32,413 bases of DNA from Comamonadaceae bacterium. Lineage in GTDB: Bacteria > Pseudomonadota > Gammaproteobacteria > Burkholderiales > Burkholderiaceae_C. The position numbers were made by a program, and so were the translations under genes. How positions within the stretch are numbered: position 1 is the first letter of the stretch; each line of letters starts with the position of its first letter. The notes below the pieces were generated by a model. That model saw only the letters and a list, made by a program, of their open reading frames with translations. It ran no database searches and was not told the DNA's origin. The stretch lies in NCBI GenBank assembly GCA_008080595.1, contig VIKI01000068.1, positions 1 to 32,413 of the forward strand. The letters run 5' to 3'. Positions 25,785 to 32,413 of this stretch are shown piece after piece.

Positions 25785-27647
25785 ATGGCGTATTTGCTTG
25801 TCTTTTTAGTGTTGTTGGGTGGGCTGCTGCCGGTTCAGGCGCAGCCCGCGTCTACAACGCACGTGTTGGATCAGGCCAGCGTGGTACGGGACGCTTCGAT
25901 CACGCCGCCTGAACGGATACCAGACATCCTGAGTCCACTGCCACACGACTGGCAAAACAGCCCCGTAGCCTTGCCCGAGCAAAGCTGGTACCACATGACT
26001 TTTGATGACGCGGGCTGGGTTCTGCCAGCAATCTATGTGGAGCGGGCCTGTACCAATCTGGAGGTCTGGGTCAACGGCCAACTGGTTGGCAGCAGCGGCT
26101 CCATGGTGGAGCCTTTGACACGCAACTGTTATTACCCGCAGCTGATCCGTTTCCAGCGCAGCCTGCTGCACAGCACCGCCAACCGCCTGGATATCCGGGT
26201 GGTGGGCTACCCACAAGCCTATGTGGCCGCGCGGCAACGCGCTGGCGGCCTCTCGCAGGTGCTCATCGGTGAACAAGCCGAACTTGTGCCGCGTTTTGAT
26301 GCCCGTTTTTTCTGGAACATCACCTTGGCCCAGGTGATCGGGATCTGTATGCTGCTGTTGGGTCTGGTCATCACCGCGCTGGGCTGGGTGCGCAGGCAAG
26401 ACCGGCACTACCTGTACTTTGGTGCGGCACTGATGTTGTGGGCGCTGGCAGGCGCACGGCTCTACCTGCAGCATGTGCCCTTCACGGTGCTGACCGGCGA
26501 GGTGTTGTTTACCTCGCTGCTCACCCCTTTTGTCTACGCCGTACTGCAGTTTTTGCTGCACTACGTCCATCAGCCTCGCCTGTGGGTGCAGCGGTTGCTG
26601 CTGTGGCAGTGTGTGGCCGTCCCGGTGCTGCTGGCCCTGGTGCCGGCCCCCACACTGGCGGCTACAGCCAGAGCGGTGTACGTGCTGTGGAGTGGTGAAT
26701 TTGTGGTGACGCTGGCATTTTTTGCCTGGCACAGCTGGCGTTTGATGCGCCGTGACTTCTGGCTCATGGGGGCCAACCTGGTGCTGATGCTGGCCTTGGT
26801 GGCGGCCGAAATCGCCGTCCAGAATGCCTGGCTGGCGTTGCCCAAAATTCACCTGGTTCATCTGGCCATGCCGGCCATATTTTTAGCCATTGGGGTGCGT
26901 CTGGTGCAGCAGTTTGCAGCGGTCTTGACCGAGTCGGAGCGGCTCAACCGGGAGCTGGAGCAGCGGGTAGCCGACAAAACAGCGGAAATTGCCCACAGTT
27001 ACGCACAACTGAGCGATCTGCGTGTGGAGCAGGCCGCCGCCGCCGAACGCCAGCGCATCGCCTCAGACCTGCATGACGACCTGGGAGCCAAGCTGGTCAC
27101 TATTTCCCAGGCCAGTTTGTACGCCAATGACATTGGCCGGGTCGCCGAACTGGCCCGCCAGGCCTTGTCTGACATGCGTTTGTCAGTCCGTGGCCTGACC
27201 GGCGCACCCACCCCCCTGCCCTATGTGTTGGCCGACTGGCGCTCTGAAACGGTAGAGCGTTTGACGCTGGCCGGCGTTGCGGTGTTCTGGAATGCCAACG
27301 ACCCCGCGCTGGAGTGGATGCTGCCCGCACGTATGCAGGTTCAGCTCACACGGATCCTGCGCGAGGCGGTGTCCAACGTGATTCGCCACAGCGGTGCCCG
27401 TATGTGCTGGGTGGATATTCATGTCGCCCGCGACCATCTGCGACTGGGGGTCGAGGACGACGGCCAAGGTTTTGACACCCACCAGGCATCCCTGGGCCAG
27501 GGCCTGGGCAATATGCTGCGGCGTGCCCGGGTGCTGAATGGCACGCTGCAAATTGTTCCCCGCGAGGGTGGCGGCGTGTGTATTCACCTGAACGTGCCTC
27601 TGGCACTGAGTGCCGCCGAACAAGCAACAGATGCTGGAGGAGCATGA
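25785..27647 (+). CDS. 7TM-type sensor histidine kinase (HisKA_3 / NarL system)
   Basis: This 620-residue inner-membrane kinase has a signal peptide (MAYLLVFLVLLGGLLPVQAQ). A periplasmic domain of about 160 residues with a sugar-binding-like fold follows (YHMTFDDAGW, LEVWVNGQLVGSS, as in 7TMR-DISM/7TM-sensor proteins). Seven membrane helices cover about residues 180-385, then comes a coiled coil. The HisKA_3 phosphoacceptor is His430 in SDLHDDLGAKL. The ATPase domain has ILREAVSNVIRHS and EDDGQGFD. ATG at 25785 is chosen because the signal peptide begins there, although the frame is open upstream. Its stop overlaps the regulator ATG (ATGA). The ligand is unknown. Confidence 0.9.
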   Translation: MAYLLVFLVLLGGLLPVQAQPASTTHVLDQASVVRDASITPPERIPDILSPLPHDWQNSPVALPEQSWYHMTFDDAGWVLPAIYVERACTNLEVWVNGQLVGSSGSMVEPLTRNCYYPQLIRFQRSLLHSTANRLDIRVVGYPQAYVAARQRAGGLSQVLIGEQAELVPRFDARFFWNITLAQVIGICMLLLGLVITALGWVRRQDRHYLYFGAALMLWALAGARLYLQHVPFTVLTGEVLFTSLLTPFVYAVLQFLLHYVHQPRLWVQRLLLWQCVAVPVLLALVPAPTLAATARAVYVLWSGEFVVTLAFFAWHSWRLMRRDFWLMGANLVLMLALVAAEIAVQNAWLALPKIHLVHLAMPAIFLAIGVRLVQQFAAVLTESERLNRELEQRVADKTAEIAHSYAQLSDLRVEQAAAAERQRIASDLHDDLGAKLVTISQASLYANDIGRVAELARQALSDMRLSVRGLTGAPTPLPYVLADWRSETVERLTLAGVAVFWNANDPALEWMLPARMQVQLTRILREAVSNVIRHSGARMCWVDIHVARDHLRLGVEDDGQGFDTHQASLGQGLGNMLRRARVLNGTLQIVPREGGGVCIHLNVPLALSAAEQATDAGGA

Positions 27648-28282
27648 TCATGAAAAGCGTTTGGGTTCTGGAAGATTTACCCGAGTCCCACATCTGGCTG
27701 GGCAAAGCCCTGGAAGCCGTGTTTCCGGGTATTGCCGTGCAACGCTACTTTCGGCTGGCTGACGCGCTGGAAGCGGTACGCACCTTGCCCCCGCCCGATC
27801 TGGCGCTGATCGACCTGAGCCTGCCCGATGGCAGCGGCATCAGCCTGATCAAGTTACTGAACGACCAGGCCCCCGCCACCGTCTGTGTGGTGGCCAGTAT
27901 TTACGACGACGACTTGCACCTGATGCCGGCCCTGCGGGCCGGTGCACAGGGCTTTTTGCTCAAGGATCAGAGCTGGGAACAAATTGCCGAGTTGCTGCGC
28001 GGCATTGCCGAAGGCCGTCCGCCACTGTCCCCGGCCATTGCCCGGCGGCTGTTGGCCCACTTCAGGCCACAAATCCACCATTACATGACCGAACCCCTGA
28101 CACAACGCGAAACCGAGGTGCTGGGCATCATCGCCAAGGGCATGACCCTGGCCGAAGCGGCCCGCCTGTTGGGCATCAGCTCCCACACCGTGGCGGGTTA
28201 CACCAAAGAAATTTACCGCAAACTCAATGTCTCATCCCGCGCCGAAGCCGCACTGAGCGCGCGCAACATCGGGCTGGTGTGA
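27644..28282 (+). CDS. NarL/LuxR-family response regulator
   Basis: This partner of the kinase just upstream has a receiver domain with phosphoacceptor Asp57 (LALIDLSLPDGSG, counted from ATG 27644) and conserved acidic ED and Lys (LLKD). A C-terminal LuxR helix-turn-helix follows (PLTQRETEVLGIIAKGMTLA, GISSHTVAGYTKEIYRKLNV). ATG 27644 overlaps the kinase stop. ATG 27650 is the alternative and is better spaced from GGAGG at 27636-27640 (9 bases instead of 3). It is 212 or 210 residues long. It converges on the AraC gene, and its targets are not evident. Confidence 0.95.
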   Translation: MIMKSVWVLEDLPESHIWLGKALEAVFPGIAVQRYFRLADALEAVRTLPPPDLALIDLSLPDGSGISLIKLLNDQAPATVCVVASIYDDDLHLMPALRAGAQGFLLKDQSWEQIAELLRGIAEGRPPLSPAIARRLLAHFRPQIHHYMTEPLTQRETEVLGIIAKGMTLAEAARLLGISSHTVAGYTKEIYRKLNVSSRAEAALSARNIGLV

Positions 28283-28313
28283 CGAACCGCCCAATGCCGA
28301 ATGAGTGACCCAT

Positions 28314-29249
28314 TCAAGCACTCTCAGGCTGATCCAGCGCTTGCGTAGGCTCTGAATCAATCATCTGGTTCATGGCCCTGGCACGAAACTCCCTGGGGCT
28401 CAGTCCGGTGTGTTTGCGGAAAAACCGGCAGAAGTAGGTTTCGTCGGCAAACCCCAGCGTGTAGGCCAGCTGCTTGATGCTGTTGCCGGTGTACACCAGC
28501 ACCCGCTGGGCTTCGTGAACCATGCGGGCGTTCACCACGTCCAGGCTCGACATGCCCAACACCTCGCGGCACAGGCGCGACAGCTGCCCGGGGGTGATGC
28601 CCAGCTGCCCGGCATAGTCACCAATCGGCAAGTGTTTTTTGAAATCCGCATCCACCATGCTGCGGAATTTTTCAATCTGGGCCGACTTGCGCGAAGTGGC
28701 TTTGGAAGCCGAGGCTTCGTTGACCCGGGTCAGCCTGGCGATCTGGATGCAGATGGCGGTCAGCAGCGCCATCCCCGCCGTGACCTGACTCGCCGCCTGA
28801 AGATGCGCCTCCCGCTCGATGGCCAGAAACAGCGGCATCAGGGACTGGGCATGGCCGCTGGCTTTATCCAGGGCAATCACCGCAGGCTTGCGCAAACTGG
28901 CCAATAACTCCGGGCTGGCCAGGCCGATCATGGATTCCAGGGGCCGTTGCGCGGCGGTGACCACCGGGCCATCCACATCCTCAGAAAAGTCAAATCCATG
29001 CACGGTTTGTGCAGGAATGATCACCAGGCAAGGTGCGGTGAAACTGGCTTTGGCATGGTCAAACAAGACCTCGCCCGAGCCTTGGGTCAAATACAAAATC
29101 TGGATCAGTGCATCGTGCTGATGTGGCCGAATTTTCCAGTTGTACGGGCGGGAACGCTGTGGAATCCACTCAAAGTCAAACCAGTTTTGCCAGGCTGGCT
29201 GGGCTTGTACACCGTAAAGCGAGTAGTTAGGGATAACCCTTGTAGCCAC
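28314..29249 (-). CDS. AraC-family transcriptional regulator (PobR/HpaA-like)
   Basis: This 311-residue regulator has an N-terminal cupin-type effector domain (RPHQHDALIQILYLTQGSG) and a C-terminal double helix-turn-helix (PGQLSRLCREVLGMSSLDVV, LAYTLGFADETYFCRFFRKH, GLSPREFRAR). GTG at 29249 is preferred because VIPNYSLYG is a typical start for such proteins and AAGGGG lies about 5 bases upstream. The longer open frame to 29654 runs into the divergent gene. It faces away from the SDR/ligase/hydratase operon and is its likely activator. The PobR/HpaA-like type suggests an aromatic or alicyclic acid effector. Confidence 0.92.
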   Translation of the reverse strand: MATRVIPNYSLYGVQAQPAWQNWFDFEWIPQRSRPYNWKIRPHQHDALIQILYLTQGSGEVLFDHAKASFTAPCLVIIPAQTVHGFDFSEDVDGPVVTAAQRPLESMIGLASPELLASLRKPAVIALDKASGHAQSLMPLFLAIEREAHLQAASQVTAGMALLTAICIQIARLTRVNEASASKATSRKSAQIEKFRSMVDADFKKHLPIGDYAGQLGITPGQLSRLCREVLGMSSLDVVNARMVHEAQRVLVYTGNSIKQLAYTLGFADETYFCRFFRKHTGLSPREFRARAMNQMIDSEPTQALDQPESA

Positions 29250-29360
29250 GTGAACCCCTTGGAATGATGCACGAATTGTGCTGTGACGTGCGCGAATCGT
29301 CAAGCCACGTGTCACGCTCTGAACAAACAATGCCTCATCGACTTTCGAGGGGACAACAAG
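29250..29360. promoter_or_regulatory. Divergent AraC/SDR control region
   Basis: This 111-base gap between divergent genes should hold both promoters and the AraC binding site. Visible elements are GTGAC at 29283-29287 facing GTCAC at 29311-29315, and CCACGTG at 29306-29312, which also occurs just at the AraC start (29246-29252). The sites are guesses from symmetry. Confidence 0.35.
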
Positions 29361-30152
29361 ATGACGATGCGTGTACTCGTGACCGGCGCCAGCCGCGGTA
29401 TTGGCCGAGCGATTTGTTTGCGCCTGGCCCGCCAAGGCGCCCAGGTGGCCGCCTGCGGCTCTGCTCACGCCGATGAGCTGGAGGCTGTCATTGCCGAGGC
29501 GGCCCAACACGGTGGCCGGGTGCTGCCCCTGCTGGGCAATCTGGCCGACCCCGCCACCCCCGCCAGTCTGGTTGATCAAGCCGTGGCGGCTTTGGGTGGG
29601 CTGGATGCGGTGGTGTCCAACGCCGGGGTGTCGCGCCCATCGACCCTGGCCCAACTTGAAGTCGAGGACTGGGACTTTTTGTTTGCCGTCAATGTACGTG
29701 CGCCTTGGTTGCTGGCCAAAGCCGCTTACCCGGCGCTACGCCAGAGCCGGGGCAGCTTGGTGGCTGTGGCCTCCATGTCGGGCGTGCAACCTTACCCTGG
29801 CATGGGCGCTTACAGCCCGAGCAAAGCCGCGCTGCTGATGCTGGTGCGCACGCTGGCACAGGAGTGGGCGGCCAATGGTGTTCGGGTCAACGCGGTGTCC
29901 CCCGGCCTGATCCACACCTCGCTGACCGCCCAGGTCTATGCCGATGCCCCCACCAAAGCCGCCCGCGAAGCCCTGGTACCACTGCATCACATTGGTGACC
30001 CGGATGCGGACATTGCCGGAATAGTTTCGTTTTTGATAGCGCCTGACGCAGGCTACATCACCGGTCAGAACATTTTGGCCGATGGTGGCTTGATGGACAC
30101 GGTGCACGGCCTGATTCCCGGTCGCCCAGCCACTGAGAGACAAACACCATGA
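29361..30152 (+). CDS. SDR-family dehydrogenase (BadH/FabG-like)
   Basis: This 263-residue classical short-chain dehydrogenase has the NAD(P)-binding motif TGASRGIG at 8-15, NAG at 87-89, and catalytic Asn111, Ser138 or Ser140, Tyr151 and Lys155 (YSPSK). The C-terminal TGQNILADGG is also present. GAGGGG lies 8 bases upstream of ATG 29361. Its stop overlaps the ligase ATG (ATGA). Next to an acyl-CoA ligase and an enoyl-CoA hydratase it probably oxidises a hydroxyacyl-CoA, for example 2-hydroxycyclohexanecarboxyl-CoA as BadH does. FabG-type ketoacyl reduction is the alternative. Confidence 0.9.
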   Translation: MTMRVLVTGASRGIGRAICLRLARQGAQVAACGSAHADELEAVIAEAAQHGGRVLPLLGNLADPATPASLVDQAVAALGGLDAVVSNAGVSRPSTLAQLEVEDWDFLFAVNVRAPWLLAKAAYPALRQSRGSLVAVASMSGVQPYPGMGAYSPSKAALLMLVRTLAQEWAANGVRVNAVSPGLIHTSLTAQVYADAPTKAAREALVPLHHIGDPDADIAGIVSFLIAPDAGYITGQNILADGGLMDTVHGLIPGRPATERQTP

Positions 30153-31729
30153 TCGATTTGAAACCGCAGCCCGCTGCACGCGAGCACTATTACCAGGCTG
30201 GCTACTGGCAACACCAGTCGCTGGCGGTCAGCGATGCCAGCGGCCAGCACATCAGCTACCGCGAGCTGGACAACCAAGCCTCCCGGCTGGCGGCCTTCTG
30301 GCAAGCGCGGGGGCTGGGTGCGGGCGATGTGGTCACCATGCACCTACCCAACTGGTGGCAAACCGCCGTGGTGACTTTGGCGGCCTTCAAGCTCGGTGCG
30401 GTGATCAACCCCTTGCCGCCCACCTACGGCTGGAAAGACCTGGCTTTCATCATGGCCAAAAGTGGCTCCAAGGCGGTGGTGGTGGCGGGACACTTTCGCA
30501 GCGTCGATTACACCGAGCATCTGCAGCGGATTGCGCCAGAGCTGCAAGTGCAGCCCAGCATGGTGGTGATTGGCTCAGGCCATGTGCCCCTTGGCACACC
30601 CTTTGATGAAGCCGTCAGCGGGCCGCTGTTGGCGCAAGCCCATGCTGCGGCGGCGGACGACCCAGCCCTGCTCTTGTTCACCTCGGGCTCCGAGTCCAAA
30701 CCCAAAGGGGTGGTGCACACCCACAACACCGCCATGTATGGCGAACGCGCCTTGTCAGACACCCTGGCGCTGGATCACCGCGATGTGTGTTTTATGGCCT
30801 CACCGGTCACCCACACCAGCGGCTTCATGCACGGCATTTTGCTGACGCTGATGACCGGGGCCACGGTGTCACTGCTGGACATTTTCAAAGGCGACACGGC
30901 GGTCAATCAGATGCTGGCCTGCCGCGCCAGCTGGACCATGGGCGCGACCCCGTTTTTGAGTGATGTAGTGGACAGCCTGGAGCGCAGCGGCAAACGCCTG
31001 CCCGACCTGCGCTACTTCTTGTGTGGTGGTGCGCCCATTCCTGAAGTGCTGGTGCGCCGCGCCCATCAGCTCGGGGTGCGGGTGATGAGTATTTATGGCT
31101 CCACCGAGAGCCCGCCGCACACTGTCACCTGGCCCACCGACCCGATCGAAGCCGCCTGGCAATTTGACGGCCGCGCCCTACCCGGCGTGGAAGTCTGCGC
31201 GGTGGATGAAGACGGCAAACCCCTGCCGCCCGGACAACAAGGTGAGCAATGGTCACGCGGGCCACACGCCTTTTTGGGCTACCTGGGCGAGCCCGAACTC
31301 ACTGCCAAAGCACTTGATGCCGATGGCTGGTACCACTCGGGGGATCTGGCCACAGTGGGCGAACAAGGCGCGGTGCGGATCGTTGGGCGCATCAAGGACA
31401 TGATCATTCGCGGTGGCCAGAACATCTCGGCGCGTGAGGTGGAAGACATTCTGCTGGAGCACCCTGCCGTTCAATCGGTGGCGGTGATTGGTTTGCCCGA
31501 TGAGCGCCTGGGCGAACTGGGCTGCGCGGTGGTGGTGTGCCAGCCCGGCAAAACACTGGGGTTTGAAGCCATGAAGCAGTTCCTGATTGAGCGTGGTGTG
31601 GCCCGCTTCAAGCTGCCGGAGCACCTGGTGCTGCGGGATGCCCTGCCCGCCACCCCAAGCGGAAAAGTCCAGAAATTCAAATTACGCGATGAACTCAAAA
31701 CCCTCACTGGAGAAAAACCCCATGTTTAA
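30149..31729 (+). CDS. Acyl-CoA ligase, cyclohexanecarboxylate-CoA ligase (AliA)-like
   Basis: This 526-residue AMP-forming ligase activates a carboxylic acid with ATP and CoA. The P-loop is FTSGSESKPKGVVHTHNT, the A5 motif IYGSTESP, the A7-A8 region GWYHSGDLA and GRIKDMIIRGGQNISAREVE, and the catalytic lysine lies in PSGKVQKFKLRDEL. The SGSES form of the P-loop resembles my memory of AliA-type ligases, which I could not check. It overlaps the SDR gene (ATGA) and the hydratase gene (8 bases). Cyclohexanecarboxylate or another alicyclic or medium-chain acid is the favoured substrate from context. Confidence 0.9.
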   Translation: MIDLKPQPAAREHYYQAGYWQHQSLAVSDASGQHISYRELDNQASRLAAFWQARGLGAGDVVTMHLPNWWQTAVVTLAAFKLGAVINPLPPTYGWKDLAFIMAKSGSKAVVVAGHFRSVDYTEHLQRIAPELQVQPSMVVIGSGHVPLGTPFDEAVSGPLLAQAHAAAADDPALLLFTSGSESKPKGVVHTHNTAMYGERALSDTLALDHRDVCFMASPVTHTSGFMHGILLTLMTGATVSLLDIFKGDTAVNQMLACRASWTMGATPFLSDVVDSLERSGKRLPDLRYFLCGGAPIPEVLVRRAHQLGVRVMSIYGSTESPPHTVTWPTDPIEAAWQFDGRALPGVEVCAVDEDGKPLPPGQQGEQWSRGPHAFLGYLGEPELTAKALDADGWYHSGDLATVGEQGAVRIVGRIKDMIIRGGQNISAREVEDILLEHPAVQSVAVIGLPDERLGELGCAVVVCQPGKTLGFEAMKQFLIERGVARFKLPEHLVLRDALPATPSGKVQKFKLRDELKTLTGEKPHV

Positions 31730-32413
31730 AGTAGAAGACCTCGGCGCGGTGGTGCGTATCACCCTGCAACGCGCACCGGTGAACGCCATCAGCACCGAGT
31801 TTGTGGCCGGTTTTATGCAGGTGCTGGACGGCCTGGCCAGCAAAAAAGACCTGGCCGTGCTTCACCTGCGCAGCGACCAAAAAGCCTTTTGCGCCGGGGC
31901 CGATCTGGCCCAGGTGCAAAGCTGTTTTGCCATCGAAAACGGGGCCGATGTGATGCGGCAAAACATCACCCATTTCCATACCCTGTTTGACCGCATAGAA
32001 GCCTTGCCTTGTGTCACCCTGGCCGAAATTGGCGGCAGTGCACTGGGTGGCGGCTTTGAGCTGGCGCTGGCCTGTGACCTGCGTATGGCTGCCAGCAGCG
32101 CCAAACTGGGTTTGCCCGAAGCCAAACTTGGCCTGATCCCCGGAGCCGGGGGCACCCAACGCCTGACCCGCCTGTGCGGGCCGGGCATTGCGGCCCGCAT
32201 CATCCTGGGCTGTGATGTGGTGGACGGTGCTACCGCTTGCCAACTCGGCATGGTGCAGTGGGCGGTGGCCCCGGCTGACTTGGCGCAGGAAGCCGAGAAG
32301 CTGGCGCAGCGTATTGCCGATCAATCTGCGCCCGCCCTGCAAGTGGCCAAACGCTGTATCGCCCAGGTGGGCACGTTGGCCCCCAGCGGGTTTACCGCCG
32401 AACTGGACGGCAT
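31722..32413 (+). CDS. Enoyl-CoA hydratase/isomerase family protein (BadK-like), 3' partial
   Basis: The window ends inside this crotonase-family gene after 230 codons. ATG at 31722 overlaps the end of the ligase gene. The oxyanion-hole segments FCAGADL and GGSALGGGFELALACDLRMA are present, and both hydratase glutamates are in place (Glu113 in GGGFELA and Glu133 in LGLPEAKLG), followed by IPGAGGTQRLTRL. It should therefore hydrate an enoyl-CoA. With the SDR and ligase it forms the order expected for beta-oxidation-like breakdown of cyclohexanecarboxylate or a related acid. Ring-cleavage and dehydrogenase genes would be expected beyond the window. Confidence 0.92.
   Translation, partial: MFKVEDLGAVVRITLQRAPVNAISTEFVAGFMQVLDGLASKKDLAVLHLRSDQKAFCAGADLAQVQSCFAIENGADVMRQNITHFHTLFDRIEALPCVTLAEIGGSALGGGFELALACDLRMAASSAKLGLPEAKLGLIPGAGGTQRLTRLCGPGIAARIILGCDVVDGATACQLGMVQWAVAPADLAQEAEKLAQRIADQSAPALQVAKRCIAQVGTLAPSGFTAELDG

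Noticed and set aside
30019-30060. Possible seventh copy of the dispersed repeat inside the SDR gene
   Set aside because: Only TTTGATAGCGCC and GCAGGCTA resemble it, and the encoded residues (SFLIAPDAGYITGQ) are ordinary for the SDR family.

Overview
The window reads as a chromosomal segment of a betaproteobacterium of the order Burkholderiales, most likely family Comamonadaceae (Rhodoferax/Polaromonas-like). The evidence is the gene order fimV-truA-trpF-trpB-trpA-accD, the moderately high GC content, and a dispersed short repeat (TAGCTGCTTGCGC...AAGCGCTA) of a kind I remember from such genomes but could not check. The genus is an inference.

Layout. (1) 1-6595, + strand: the end of fimV, then truA, trpF, trpB, trpA and accD, tightly packed with ATGA overlaps. 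(2) 6598-16732, - strand, about 10 kb: a sensing and transport locus. In transcription order it holds an OmpR-type regulator, a histidine kinase with almost no periplasmic domain, an ABC ATPase and a periplasmic binding protein (all joined by 4-base overlaps). A probable terminator follows, then a fused two-domain permease, a second ABC ATPase, a PhnD-like binding protein and a broken chemoreceptor. (3) 16981-18095: a thioredoxin-like gene, a small unknown gene and a regulatory gap. (4) 18096-20488: a polyprenyl-phosphate glycosyltransferase and an ArnT-like lipid-linked sugar transferase missing part of its N-terminus. (5) 20527-22443, - strand: metY and a cupin. (6) 22660-25653: a membrane diguanylate cyclase facing a frameshifted exported protein of unknown function. 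(7) 25785-28282: a 7TM-type sensor kinase and a LuxR-type regulator. (8) 28314-32413: an AraC regulator divergent from an SDR dehydrogenase, an acyl-CoA ligase and an enoyl-CoA hydratase that runs off the end. This set resembles a cyclohexanecarboxylate/alicyclic acid degradation operon.

Two things stand out. First, five genes (fimV, trpA, the chemoreceptor, the ArnT-like gene, the exported protein) carry six reading-frame breaks. Where a well-conserved family allows a comparison, the breaks look like small out-of-frame deletions: 55 nt in trpA removing both catalytic acids, TM2 plus 8 nt in the chemoreceptor, and roughly 80 nt in the ArnT-like gene. They are either real gene decay or a systematic assembly fault, and the sequence alone cannot decide. 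Second, copies of one short palindromic repeat sit inside and at the 3' ends of the trp genes, apparently adding a peptide insert to TrpA and a C-terminal tail to TrpB.

No tRNA, rRNA, CRISPR array, insertion sequence or prophage was seen.
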